Source: a virus
Strand: one strand, 5' to 3'
Length of the DNA: 50,035 bases
Virus record (IMG/VR): IMGVR_UViG_3300037963_003349
Span: 1 to 50,035 of that record
Part shown: one piece after another, positions 13,311 through 21,773 of the stretch
Numbering within the stretch: the stretch's first letter is position 1
Layout of the letters: every line of letters begins with the position of its first letter
Position numbers and translations under genes: made by a program
Notes under the pieces: generated by a model
The model's database searches: none
The model's input: only the letters and a program-made list of their open reading frames with translations
Told to the model about the DNA's origin: nothing

Positions 13311-15497
13311 ATGCCGCATACCAAAGATCCATTAGTCACTGAGTCCGAGAAACTTCTCGACCAATATCATGGCGAAAGAACCGAATGGGCAACTCAGGCA
13401 ATGGAAGATGACGAGTTTCGTAACAACCAACAATGGAAAGCATCCCACGTAACGACACTTGAACAAAGAGCGCAAAGTCCCATTGTAGATAATGTTGTAC
13501 ACCCTGCTGTTGAGCAGGCAAAAGCGCTTCTTACTGCGAACAAACCCAAATTTCAATCTACAGGAAGAGATGATAGCGATACGAAAGTAGGACGAATCTT
13601 TTCAGAGATTATGTCTTATATCTGGGATAACTCTAATGGCAATGTAGAATTGAAACAGATTGTAGATGATTATTATGTAAAAGGCATGGGGGTTATGCAG
13701 GCATATATGGATCCTATGAAAGATTTCGGTAGAGGAGAAGTTTGCTTTCATAGTGTAGATCCTTTGGATGTGTATATTGATCCGAATGCATCCGATACCT
13801 TTTGTAGAGATGCTTCCAATATTATGATTGCAAAAATATTTACAGGTTCTCAGATGGTGGATTTATATCCACAAACTGCAGAAATGATTGAAAATATGGA
13901 GCAATCCAAAAGCGACAGATATCCTGCACAGAGTAGACAAGGGCAATTGGATCAATCCATTGGCCCCATTCAAAGCGATAATTACGCTACGGATGAACGC
14001 TACTATGAAGTGATAGACAGGTATCAGAAAGTTAAACTACCGTATTACCATATAGTAGACACAGTAATCAATCAGGAGTATATTTTCAATGAAGAGGATT
14101 TTGCTGAATATACAGAACAACCTGCTATTATTATGGTAAATCAAGAAGGAACTCAATACATAACAGAAAAAAGAAGTGTAGATGAGTTAATTGCAGTATA
14201 CGAAGCTACAGGCGGTACGTATCACTACATGTTAGATATGCAAACAGGTCAGCCTACTCTAATGCCTGGGCCTGAACATGCAGAAGCTATTCCTGGTTCT
14301 CAGACAGAAATACGAATCACTCAAAAAGGATTGCTGATAGGAGAAGGCGTTATTATTTCCAATCAAGTAATGGTAGATCGAATTCGTAGGATATTATCTG
14401 CAGGGGGAATATTGCTATATGACTATATCTTGGATATAGAAGAATATCCTATTGTAACCTTGATGAATAGACACAATCGTAATCCATATCCTATGAGTGA
14501 TGTACGATTTGTAAAACCAATTCAAGAATATATCAATAAGATTACTTCTTTAATTATTGCACATGCTAGTTCTAGTACCAATACAAAGTTATTGATACCT
14601 AGAGGTTCTATGAACCGTAAACAACTAGAAGAAGAATGGTCTAGAGCAGGAACAGGAGTAATTGAATTTGATCCTGAATTAGGTACTCCCATTGTAGCAG
14701 GGCCGATTCCACTTCCCAACGAATTGTACAAAAACAGGGAAGACGCTAAACAGAGTATTTATCATATATTAGGAATACATCCATTGCAAAGCGGAGATCC
14801 ATCCGCAGCTCCTTCCACATACAAAGGAACCGTAGCAATAGATGAGTATGCCCAAAGAAGAATTAAATCCAAATTGGACGATATAGACGAAGCATTAAAT
14901 CAAATAGCAAAAGTGATTGTTCAGTTTATACAACAGACCTACACCGATCAAAAGGTAATTCGATTAATGAAGCCTGACGGACGAATGAGTGAGGTCACTA
15001 TGAATCAGCCCATCTATGACGATTTTACGAATGAAATTCTCGGTAGGATGAACGATGTTACGATTGGCAATTACGATCTAATAGTGGTGAGTGGTAGTAC
15101 GCTTCCTTCAAATAGATGGGCAAGATTTGAATATTATATGCAGTTATACCAAGCAGGCATTATCGATGCACAAGAAGTGCTAGAACAAACAGAAGTAGCA
15201 GATACAGAGGGCGTTATGCAACGAACCAGTATTATCAATCAGCAACAGCAAATGATTGCTCAGTTGGAAGAAGAATTAAAAAATACCAAAGGAGATCTGC
15301 AAACTGCACAAAGAGAATCAACTCACGATAGAAAACGTGTAGAGATCGAAAAATTTAAGACGAAGCTGAATAGTGCATCCAATAAATCACAATCAGCCGT
15401 CAATTTGTTTGAAGCAAGGCTTAACGATGAATTGCAGAAAACAAGACAAGATTTAAGACAAGATGAACAACGAAAAGAACCCATTGCTGTCTCGTAG
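13311..15497 (+). CDS. Portal protein (P22-like)
   Basis: This 728-residue protein has the order and size of P22-type portals of short-tailed phages. The N-terminal FRNNQQWKASH and SPIVDNVVHPAVEQAKALLT are followed by YYVKGMGVMQAYMDP and HSVDPLDVYIDPNA, then a long helical stem and a coiled, charged C terminus (about residues 630-728). It forms the dodecameric channel at the packaging vertex. It follows terL after a 43-nt spacer carrying AAGCGTAGCCAATT. Confidence 0.88.
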   Translation: MPHTKDPLVTESEKLLDQYHGERTEWATQAMEDDEFRNNQQWKASHVTTLEQRAQSPIVDNVVHPAVEQAKALLTANKPKFQSTGRDDSDTKVGRIFSEIMSYIWDNSNGNVELKQIVDDYYVKGMGVMQAYMDPMKDFGRGEVCFHSVDPLDVYIDPNASDTFCRDASNIMIAKIFTGSQMVDLYPQTAEMIENMEQSKSDRYPAQSRQGQLDQSIGPIQSDNYATDERYYEVIDRYQKVKLPYYHIVDTVINQEYIFNEEDFAEYTEQPAIIMVNQEGTQYITEKRSVDELIAVYEATGGTYHYMLDMQTGQPTLMPGPEHAEAIPGSQTEIRITQKGLLIGEGVIISNQVMVDRIRRILSAGGILLYDYILDIEEYPIVTLMNRHNRNPYPMSDVRFVKPIQEYINKITSLIIAHASSSTNTKLLIPRGSMNRKQLEEEWSRAGTGVIEFDPELGTPIVAGPIPLPNELYKNREDAKQSIYHILGIHPLQSGDPSAAPSTYKGTVAIDEYAQRRIKSKLDDIDEALNQIAKVIVQFIQQTYTDQKVIRLMKPDGRMSEVTMNQPIYDDFTNEILGRMNDVTIGNYDLIVVSGSTLPSNRWARFEYYMQLYQAGIIDAQEVLEQTEVADTEGVMQRTSIINQQQQMIAQLEEELKNTKGDLQTAQRESTHDRKRVEIEKFKTKLNSASNKSQSAVNLFEARLNDELQKTRQDLRQDEQRKEPIAVS

Positions 15498-15506
15498 ACA
15501 AATGGG
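15480..15506 (+). repeat. Hairpin spanning the portal stop codon
   Basis: CCCATT pairs with AATGGG and GTCT with AGAC around CGT, spanning the TAG stop. The scaffold ribosome site (AAGGAG) begins two bases later. It may be an RNA processing or translational-coupling element that sets the scaffold/portal ratio. Confidence 0.5.
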
Positions 15507-15520
15507 TAAGGAGAAGTTAG

Positions 15521-16459
15521 ATGTCTGAAGAAACACAAAACGTGGATGCTGGTGCAGAAAACCAAGAGTATTTTGATCTTGGTGGAGAAGCTCCAATTCA
15601 AAGTGATAGTGTAGGGGAAGAACAGGCCCCCAATCCTGTTGAAAACCTGGAGGCGTTTGATAGCAATCTAGTGCCAACAGGAAATCAAAACGAAGCATCT
15701 CAAGAAAGTGCAAATGTACCGAAAGGAGATGAAGGTCGTTTTGAGTACTGGCAGAGCAGATATGACCAAAAGGCAAGTGAGTTCAGCAAATTAGAAGAAC
15801 AGCTTGGGCAATATCAAAAGATTGCGCCTATCGCTGAATACATACAGGAAAATCCGAATGTACTTCAAAATGTTGCACGATCACTTTCTGGTGATACCCA
15901 ACAGGTTCCTGCACAAGCAGAATCTGAAGGATTACCACAGAAACCACAGCGTCCAGTTAAACCTGCCAATTACGATCCATCGGAAGCTTATATGGATGTA
16001 GAAAGCGCAAGCTATAAATACAGACAAGCTATGGATGATTATAGGGATGGTATCATCGATTACACTGAACAAATGGATACATATCGTGTTAAGCAAGCTG
16101 AAGCGCAACAACAAGCTATACAGCAAAAACAAGCACAGTATCAGCAACAACGTGAAATAGATAATATGCATAACGATCTTGTAAATAAGTACGGTTATGA
16201 ACCTACAAAAGCAAAAGAGTTTATACAGTATTACAGTAGCCCTGAATCACTCAGTCTAGACAACCTTGTCCGTTTAGATAAATTGCGTTCTGCACCCTCA
16301 AAAGCCGAAGTGGAACAAAGGCAAAGAGTCGAGAGCATGAAACAGAATCAACAGAAGCTAAGTGTACCACCTCCTGCCAGTGCAGGATCTGGATATTCGG
16401 AGCCACAATTGACAGAAGAAGATGCTTTTAATCTCGGCTTGATGCGTAACAGAAAATAA
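15521..16459 (+). CDS. Putative scaffolding / head assembly protein
   Basis: A 312-residue protein with an acidic, disordered N terminus, a Gln-rich helical centre (residues 175-210, many QQ and QAQ steps) and a short basic end. It lies between portal and major capsid with a strong AAGGAG site. That place and composition fit a scaffolding protein that is removed during maturation. No protease motif was seen in it. Confidence 0.72.
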   Translation: MSEETQNVDAGAENQEYFDLGGEAPIQSDSVGEEQAPNPVENLEAFDSNLVPTGNQNEASQESANVPKGDEGRFEYWQSRYDQKASEFSKLEEQLGQYQKIAPIAEYIQENPNVLQNVARSLSGDTQQVPAQAESEGLPQKPQRPVKPANYDPSEAYMDVESASYKYRQAMDDYRDGIIDYTEQMDTYRVKQAEAQQQAIQQKQAQYQQQREIDNMHNDLVNKYGYEPTKAKEFIQYYSSPESLSLDNLVRLDKLRSAPSKAEVEQRQRVESMKQNQQKLSVPPPASAGSGYSEPQLTEEDAFNLGLMRNRK

Positions 16460-16536
16460 CGGTTTAACGAATTAAGCCTTAGAGCAACTCAATACAATAG
16501 AATTTGAGTCTCGAGGTTTAGGAGGGTAATAACACT

Positions 16537-17850
16537 ATGGCATCAAATGCCAAAACACTTGGATCATCGGGTGTTCTATATACGGATCGTAGAGACTTCT
16601 ACATGCGCCCTAACGTGGTTAAAGAATTATGGACAGACGTAACTCCTTTTACTACAGTCATTGCTAATCAGCAGACAATTTCGGGCATGGCAGATCCTCA
16701 GTTCAAAATGTTTGAACATAGAAACCCATGGCAAAAACAATACTTTCAAACTTCTACCAGTTCAGCGTTAGCGGCAGATAATGCGGCAGACACATGGGCA
16801 GTTACTGCAGGTTCTGTAGTAGGATTAGAAGGTGAAGGTGGAAACAACGCATATAACAGTTGGATTGGACTTGAGTGCGAAGTCTGGACAGGGTTGACCC
16901 CAGGTTCAACAAACAAAGGTGTAGTTCTTATTACTGCAGTATCAAGTAGTGGAGCTAGTGCAAACTTTAGCGTAAAAAATATGACTTCAGCTTCGCTTAC
17001 TCCTGCTTCAGGTGATTACTTGGTAGTAGTTGGTAATGCTTTTGGTGAAGGTACAGTATCTGGAACCGCTTGGAGTGATGAACTATCCGTAGTCTACAAC
17101 CAATGTCAGATTTTTAAGACACCATTGGAAATAACAGGAACCTTATTGCAGGCTTCTTTACGTGGTGAGTCTTCTGAATTGGCTAGGCTTCGTGACCAAA
17201 AATCGCAAGAACATAAGATTCAAAAAGAAAGAGCGTTCTTGTTTGGTCGTTCTCCAATACATACATCGGGTGCATTCTCAGATGATGACTTGACAGATGC
17301 AAATGGCAATCAAGTTCGTTCTACAATGGGTATTGTAGCTGCAATTGAAAAGCATGGTGCAACATCAGGATCAGATCAGAGTGTTTTCTCTATTGCTGAA
17401 TCTAGTTATGCCTATGGTGATTTTGTAGACGATATGGAAAAAGTGTTCCAGTATGTTCCTGAAGCAGGAATGAAACGTGCTTTTTGTGGGCCAGGAGCCT
17501 TAGGGTATTGGTCTAAAATGGCAGGTTCTTCTGGAATGGCAGGCAACTCAGGTTGGACAGTAAACTTAGGTGACATGAAGCGTGATGCTTTAGGTTTTAA
17601 CTATAGAATGTTAGAAACACCTCATGGTGTATTGCAGTTAATTCCAACACCTGTTCTTCGTGATGCTTATAACAAGCACATGCTTGTTGTATCAGATGAA
17701 AATCTGTTCCACGCTCAATATAGAGCGCCAAAGTTCCAAGCTAACATCAAAACAGATGATGGCTATGATGGAGTAAAGGATCAGTATATGTCTGATGAAG
17801 GCATTGGAGTAACACTCATTGAGAGTCACAAGTTATTCAAGATCAGTTAA
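16537..17850 (+). CDS. Major capsid protein
   Basis: A 437-residue protein directly after the scaffold gene, with a strong GGAGGG ribosome site. The N-terminal YTDRRDFYMRPNVVKELW and the later LLQASLRGESSELARLRDQK...HKIQKERAFLFG fit the N-arm and spine helix of HK97-fold capsid proteins of short-tailed phages. There is no delta domain large enough to self-scaffold, in keeping with a separate scaffold gene. A hairpin (ACTCAA/TTGAGT at about 16488-16509) lies in the leader. Confidence 0.85.
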   Translation: MASNAKTLGSSGVLYTDRRDFYMRPNVVKELWTDVTPFTTVIANQQTISGMADPQFKMFEHRNPWQKQYFQTSTSSALAADNAADTWAVTAGSVVGLEGEGGNNAYNSWIGLECEVWTGLTPGSTNKGVVLITAVSSSGASANFSVKNMTSASLTPASGDYLVVVGNAFGEGTVSGTAWSDELSVVYNQCQIFKTPLEITGTLLQASLRGESSELARLRDQKSQEHKIQKERAFLFGRSPIHTSGAFSDDDLTDANGNQVRSTMGIVAAIEKHGATSGSDQSVFSIAESSYAYGDFVDDMEKVFQYVPEAGMKRAFCGPGALGYWSKMAGSSGMAGNSGWTVNLGDMKRDALGFNYRMLETPHGVLQLIPTPVLRDAYNKHMLVVSDENLFHAQYRAPKFQANIKTDDGYDGVKDQYMSDEGIGVTLIESHKLFKIS

Positions 17851-17862
17851 GGGAGGTTACTT

Positions 17863-18285
17863 ATGGCTAGACCTTATCTAGGTGGATCAAGCGCAGGAAT
17901 CAAATCATTGACTGCTAGTGCAACTCTTCAAGATGCAGATAGTGGAAAAGTGATTTTGTTTACACCGCCTTCAAGTGCGGGTGCTTTGGTAATGACTTTG
18001 CCAGCAGTTTCTAATGTTGGATTGGAATTTACAATTGTACAGATAAGTGCTTATGACACTGCTGTATGTAAAATCTTATCTGCTGAAGGAAACAACTTTG
18101 TTGGCAATATAGATGCACAAACTGGAACTGGTGACAATGCTGTTGCTACTGATGATTTTATTCAGTTCGGTTCAGCAACCGTTGCTGGTGACTTTGTGAA
18201 GCTAGTATCTGATGGCAGTAAGTGGTATGTCGTTGGAAGTTGTTCTAAAGTAACCTCAAACGGAATGGCGTTTGGCGCAAGTTAA
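17863..18285 (+). CDS. Putative head decoration protein
   Basis: This 140-residue, beta-rich, glycine/alanine-rich protein follows the capsid gene by 12 nt with a GGGAGG site. Small beta proteins at this place commonly decorate or cement the capsid. The repeated aliphatic/Asp pattern (VILFTPPSSAGALVMTLP) resembles beta strands of spike or decoration proteins. Family not identified. Confidence 0.6.
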   Translation: MARPYLGGSSAGIKSLTASATLQDADSGKVILFTPPSSAGALVMTLPAVSNVGLEFTIVQISAYDTAVCKILSAEGNNFVGNIDAQTGTGDNAVATDDFIQFGSATVAGDFVKLVSDGSKWYVVGSCSKVTSNGMAFGAS

Positions 18286-18306
18286 AACACATAACACACA
18301 TAACAA

Positions 18307-18328
18307 TGGGGGAGTTTCGGCTCCCCCA
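18307..18328 (+). terminator. Strong GC hairpin after the capsid genes
   Basis: TGGGGGAG and CTCCCCCA form a perfect 8-bp stem with a TTTCGG loop, 21 nt after the decoration-gene stop. No T-run follows, so it may attenuate or protect the capsid mRNA end rather than fully terminate. Confidence 0.6.
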
Positions 18329-18342
18329 AAGTTGTAGGAAAT

Positions 18343-18606
18343 ATGACACAAAAAGAATTGATTGAAACCGTAAAGCAACATCACCCTGAATTAGGGGAAA
18401 CACAAATACGGATATTTTTAAACAGAGCCTTGGATGAGTTCTGTCGTAAAACTCGAATTATTAAAACACTTTATCAGTTTAATACCGAGCCAGGCCAAAG
18501 GTATTATGATTTAGATGATAGCATTATTGAAGTAACTCGATTGGATTACGACAGTTATCAAATTCCAAGACTTACAAGTCCCCCTGAGAAAACAGATGTC
18601 ACTTGA
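18343..18606 (+). CDS. Head-tail adaptor-like protein, N-terminal unit
   Basis: An 87-residue protein with an N-terminal helical part (ELIETVKQHHPELGETQIRIFLNRALDEFCRKT) followed by strands (GQRYYDLDDSIIEVTRLDY). This is the start of many podovirus adaptor (gp4/gp8-like) proteins that sit under the portal. It ends at TGA, 11 nt past the start of the next frame, which looks like the rest of the same protein type. Confidence 0.65.
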   Translation: MTQKELIETVKQHHPELGETQIRIFLNRALDEFCRKTRIIKTLYQFNTEPGQRYYDLDDSIIEVTRLDYDSYQIPRLTSPPEKTDVT

Positions 18607-19006
18607 CGATAAAACAAATGCATTAAAAAAAGTATGGTGGGTAGAAAGAGATTCTATAGGAATTGCTTCTACATCAGATACAGATGAAACGTCTACATAT
18701 GTTTCTGTAGATGAAGTAAAAACGGTAAATGTTCATGCGGTTAAGCACGATCAAAATTTTGTTGCCTCTGGATCAGGTATTGACATGACAGATGGAGCAA
18801 ATGGAACACCGAATATACCTAGCGAATTTCACGATGCTTTGGCTCAATACGCTATAGCAAAAGGATACGAACTAAGTCCTGAAGGATTGCAATCTGCAGC
18901 TTACTTTAGGAATTTATGGAATATGTGCATTACAGAAGCAAAACAGTATTCCAATCAGGATAGGCTTGGCAGTCAGGCATATACAATACAACAACAAGAT
19001 TTTTAA
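18596..19006 (+). CDS. Head-tail adaptor-like protein, C-terminal unit
   Basis: A 136-residue protein that overlaps the previous gene by 11 nt in the +1 frame. It contains IPSEFHDALAQYAIAKGYEL and a later helix (FRNLWNMCITEAKQYSNQD), which is how the second half of portal adaptors typically reads (a short loop, then two helices). The ribosome site is weak, so translation probably depends on the upstream gene, or the two frames are joined by a +1 shift. Confidence 0.65.
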   Translation: MSLDDKTNALKKVWWVERDSIGIASTSDTDETSTYVSVDEVKTVNVHAVKHDQNFVASGSGIDMTDGANGTPNIPSEFHDALAQYAIAKGYELSPEGLQSAAYFRNLWNMCITEAKQYSNQDRLGSQAYTIQQQDF

Positions 19007-19236
19007 TGATAGAAATAGTTACAGGAAGTGATTATTGGGAAACAATTGCATTTACATGGAGTGCAATTACGTTTCCTTTAACGTGGGATGGATTGACTTC
19101 TTTTTCTGAAATATCGGTAGCAAGTACTTCTTTTACGGAGTTTAGTACTGCATCCACTTCTTTTTCTTTACTCTCTACTGCAAGTACTTCTTACAGTGAG
19201 CAATCAACAACATCAACAACATTTACGGAAGCATGA
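19006..19236 (+). CDS. Short serine/threonine-repeat structural protein
   Basis: A 76-residue protein coupled to its neighbours by TAATG and ATGA overlaps. After a Trp-rich start (YWETIAFTWSAITFPLTWDG) it becomes a low-complexity repeat: STSF-type tetrads recur every 8-9 residues. It resembles the 44-residue product at 21638 in its W-x-W pattern. Possible connector or fibre-associated component; function unknown. Confidence 0.6.
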   Translation: MIEIVTGSDYWETIAFTWSAITFPLTWDGLTSFSEISVASTSFTEFSTASTSFSLLSTASTSYSEQSTTSTTFTEA

Positions 19237-20849
19237 CTGGAGATTTTCAAACACGAATAGAAGATATTATTGGCTCCGTTGGTGATACAACTTTAATTAC
19301 CAATTCTATTCAAGAAGTAGGGGCTGAAATTGTACAGGTATTACCTGAAGATAAATTATTGTACAATGTAAAAACAACAGCAATTTCTTCTTCAGGGGTC
19401 ACAGTAGATGATAAAAAAGTAATAGCAGTAGATAAAAGCGATATTCCTGCAAGGGAAATTCCTGCTATTATGAAGGGGAAGTATAACTCTACTTCTTCTA
19501 TTTATTCTGCAAGTGATACAGATCCTGTGTTTTACATAGAAGATAAAAAAGTATACATCAATGGTGCGGCAGGAAGTGGTCCGACTTCTGGTACATTGCA
19601 TTATGTACCTAAGATACCTACAAGCGATGGCACTACAGCCATTGCATACAATAGTTCTGCTACATCAAATTTTCCAGTAGAAGCAGAAAACTTACTGGTA
19701 TTAGGTGGAGCAGTAAAATGCTTACAAAGGTTACTTGCAGATAAAACTGCTAGTTTACCAACCGATATTAGCGAACCTTCTTTACCTGTTTCTCCTGCAA
19801 ATCCATCTGCGCCTTCATTTACTTATAATGATGCAAGTGTATCTGATATTGTACAGCCAATTGTTTCTATTTCAGATATGGCAGTATTAACAGAAAGCGC
19901 ACCATCGTATGTGCCTCCAGTATTAACCTTGGGTTCTGCCCCAACTATTTCAGATTTAAGTATTTCATTGGCAGTACCAGTTGCTCCTGCTTTAACATCA
20001 AACTCTGTCAGTTTTAGCACAACTGCTCCAGTATATACTCCTCCAGTTGCTTCACCGTCTTTTAGTACAGTAGATACGTTTATTTCTACGGATGAAGATA
20101 TTGAATTGGCAGGAGCCAAGATACAAGAGATCAATTCTCAAATAGGAGAGTATCAAGCCAATATACAAAATCAATTAAATGTATTTAACGATGCGAATGT
20201 TGAATACCAGGCTGAACTGCAAAAGGCAATACAAAATGCTCAATTATCTCAAACTGACGATGCTCAAGCGTTACAAAAATATTCTGCTGAGATCCAAGCT
20301 TATCAAGCTCAAATTGGTAAAGAAGTACAGGAATATCAGCAAAACATGGAAGGCGATTTAAGAGTATGGCAAGCTGAAAGGCAAACCGATCTTCAAAAAT
20401 ACGGAAGCGATATTCAAAGTGCATTGCATACATTTAATGAAAGCAATGTTGTTTATCAACAAGATATTCAAAGAAAGATTCAAAACTTTCAAAAAGAAAT
20501 TCAATCTGCTATGCAAAACGTACAGCAAGAGTTTGGAACTCGTAAAGCAAACTTAGACAAAAATGTCCAACTCGATTTACAAAATGCTATAAACAATTTT
20601 CAAAAAGATGTACAAGAATACAAATCAACTTTAGAAAAATACCAATCGGATATTCAAGATTATCAATCTGAAGTAGGTGCTACCATTCAAAAGTATGGTG
20701 CTGATGTACAAAACTATAATGCAAAGATCCAAAAACTTATGACTGACTATTCCTGGAAACAAGGTCAGTACCAACAACTAAAAGCCGAATACAATCAAGG
20801 CTTACAATTATTAATAGGCGGTGGTATTCCGCAACAACAAGGAGCTTAA
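19233..20849 (+). CDS. Elongated structural protein with long coiled coil
   Basis: The 538-residue protein has three parts. Residues 1-175 are globular (FQTRIEDIIGSVGDTTLI; VEAENLLVLGGAVKCLQRLL), reminiscent of connector or base proteins. Residues 176-280 are Pro/Ser/Ala-rich. Residues about 286-525 are a continuous coiled coil built on recurring YQ-x-x-IQ, DIQ and EIQ units. This is a common architecture of marine phage tail or neck appendage proteins, probably a trimeric stalk. Its start overlaps the preceding stop. Confidence 0.65.
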   Translation: MTGDFQTRIEDIIGSVGDTTLITNSIQEVGAEIVQVLPEDKLLYNVKTTAISSSGVTVDDKKVIAVDKSDIPAREIPAIMKGKYNSTSSIYSASDTDPVFYIEDKKVYINGAAGSGPTSGTLHYVPKIPTSDGTTAIAYNSSATSNFPVEAENLLVLGGAVKCLQRLLADKTASLPTDISEPSLPVSPANPSAPSFTYNDASVSDIVQPIVSISDMAVLTESAPSYVPPVLTLGSAPTISDLSISLAVPVAPALTSNSVSFSTTAPVYTPPVASPSFSTVDTFISTDEDIELAGAKIQEINSQIGEYQANIQNQLNVFNDANVEYQAELQKAIQNAQLSQTDDAQALQKYSAEIQAYQAQIGKEVQEYQQNMEGDLRVWQAERQTDLQKYGSDIQSALHTFNESNVVYQQDIQRKIQNFQKEIQSAMQNVQQEFGTRKANLDKNVQLDLQNAINNFQKDVQEYKSTLEKYQSDIQDYQSEVGATIQKYGADVQNYNAKIQKLMTDYSWKQGQYQQLKAEYNQGLQLLIGGGIPQQQGA

Positions 20850-20851
20850 TT

Positions 20852-21301
20852 ATGAGCGTAGTAAGATGGAGCGTAAGCGTCACCCCAGAAGTTACTGAAC
20901 CAGTTGAAGCTGGAGGGCATCAAGCATTTACAACATTGCATGAAGATATAGGTAGAACATTAGGAGGATCAGGTTCTATTACTTGGTCTGAAACTATTCA
21001 AGACAGCAATTGGGCAGGAGGTGTACATACAGAAGAATTAGCACAAGCAACAAGTGGAAATGGAATAGCAACTGCAGCTTGCGATATGTTGTTTGTTAAA
21101 CACTCTGGATTTCAAGACGTAGCTCACACTACTGCATCTTCTGATAGACTGGATATTAGAGACAATTCAAATCCTGCGTCAGGTAACACAATTATTTCTA
21201 TAGGCCCAGGGGAAGCTATTTGCTTACCAAAACCTGAAATAGCAATGTATTTATTAGCAGAAGCAAATACAGTATCTGTTGAATGGGCTGAATTAACATA
21301 A
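20852..21301 (+). CDS. Beta-rich virion protein, hypothetical
   Basis: A 149-residue protein with a strong AAGGAG site, rich in Gly, Ser and Thr with alternating hydrophobics. The C-terminal end (KPEIAMYLLAEANTVSVEWAEL) is typical of small jelly-roll virion proteins in which each subunit ends in a beta strand. It lies between the coiled-coil stalk and a spike-base-like gene, so an appendage component is likely. Confidence 0.6.
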   Translation: MSVVRWSVSVTPEVTEPVEAGGHQAFTTLHEDIGRTLGGSGSITWSETIQDSNWAGGVHTEELAQATSGNGIATAACDMLFVKHSGFQDVAHTTASSDRLDIRDNSNPASGNTIISIGPGEAICLPKPEIAMYLLAEANTVSVEWAELT

Positions 21302-21362
21302 AATTTATCAACATGCCCATGAGAAAAGTCAAGCTCGGTAAGGCATAAGAAGGAGAAACAAG

Positions 21363-21638
21363 ATGGCTGATTTACAAAAATATTCTGTAAAAGAATCCCT
21401 AAACCAAATGGTGTACGACTACGCAGTAGCAGTAATACCTTCTGATGGAGCAGATATATCAGGTGCGCCTTATAAGGCATTGTACGTTGGAGTAGGCGGA
21501 GATGTAAAGTTGGATTTACATGGTACAGGCAGTGCTATTGTATTTAAGAACTTAGCAAGTGGGCAATTACTACCTATTGTGTTTGATCGTGTATATGACA
21601 CAGGAACAGATGCAACCAACTTAGTGGCATTAAAATAA
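21363..21638 (+). CDS. Small spike-base-like virion protein
   Basis: The 91-residue protein carries AVIPSDGADI, YKALYVGVGGDVKLDL, SAIVFKNLASGQLLPI and ATNLVALK. This is the pattern of small phage spike-base proteins of the RCAP_Rcc01079 type, a beta sandwich with a conserved L-x-V-G-x-G-G-D turn. It likely anchors fibres at the tail. AAGGAG lies upstream of the ATG. Confidence 0.65.
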   Translation: MADLQKYSVKESLNQMVYDYAVAVIPSDGADISGAPYKALYVGVGGDVKLDLHGTGSAIVFKNLASGQLLPIVFDRVYDTGTDATNLVALK

Positions 21639-21772
21639 TGTTAGGCGCAATACGTATAACTGCAATTACAAATTTCTTTCAGGAGATCTATGATACAGGA
21701 TGGTCGGGAGCAGAGGCGACTCAATTGGATTGGACTGAACAAACATTAACATGGGATGAAATAGGATTATAA
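21638..21772 (+). CDS. Tiny virion-block protein (44 residues)
   Basis: A frame of 44 codons starts in a TAATG overlap with the previous stop and ends just before the fibre gene ATG, so it fills the gap exactly. The product is Trp/Thr-rich at the end (LDWTEQTLTWDEIGL) and resembles the first third of the product at 19006. Probably real; function unknown. Confidence 0.6.
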   Translation: MLGAIRITAITNFFQEIYDTGWSGAEATQLDWTEQTLTWDEIGL

Positions 21773-21773
21773 G

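Noticed and set aside
21315-21350. An 11-codon frame between the beta-rich and spike-base genes
   Set aside because: It is very short with no ribosome site, so it is probably leader sequence only.
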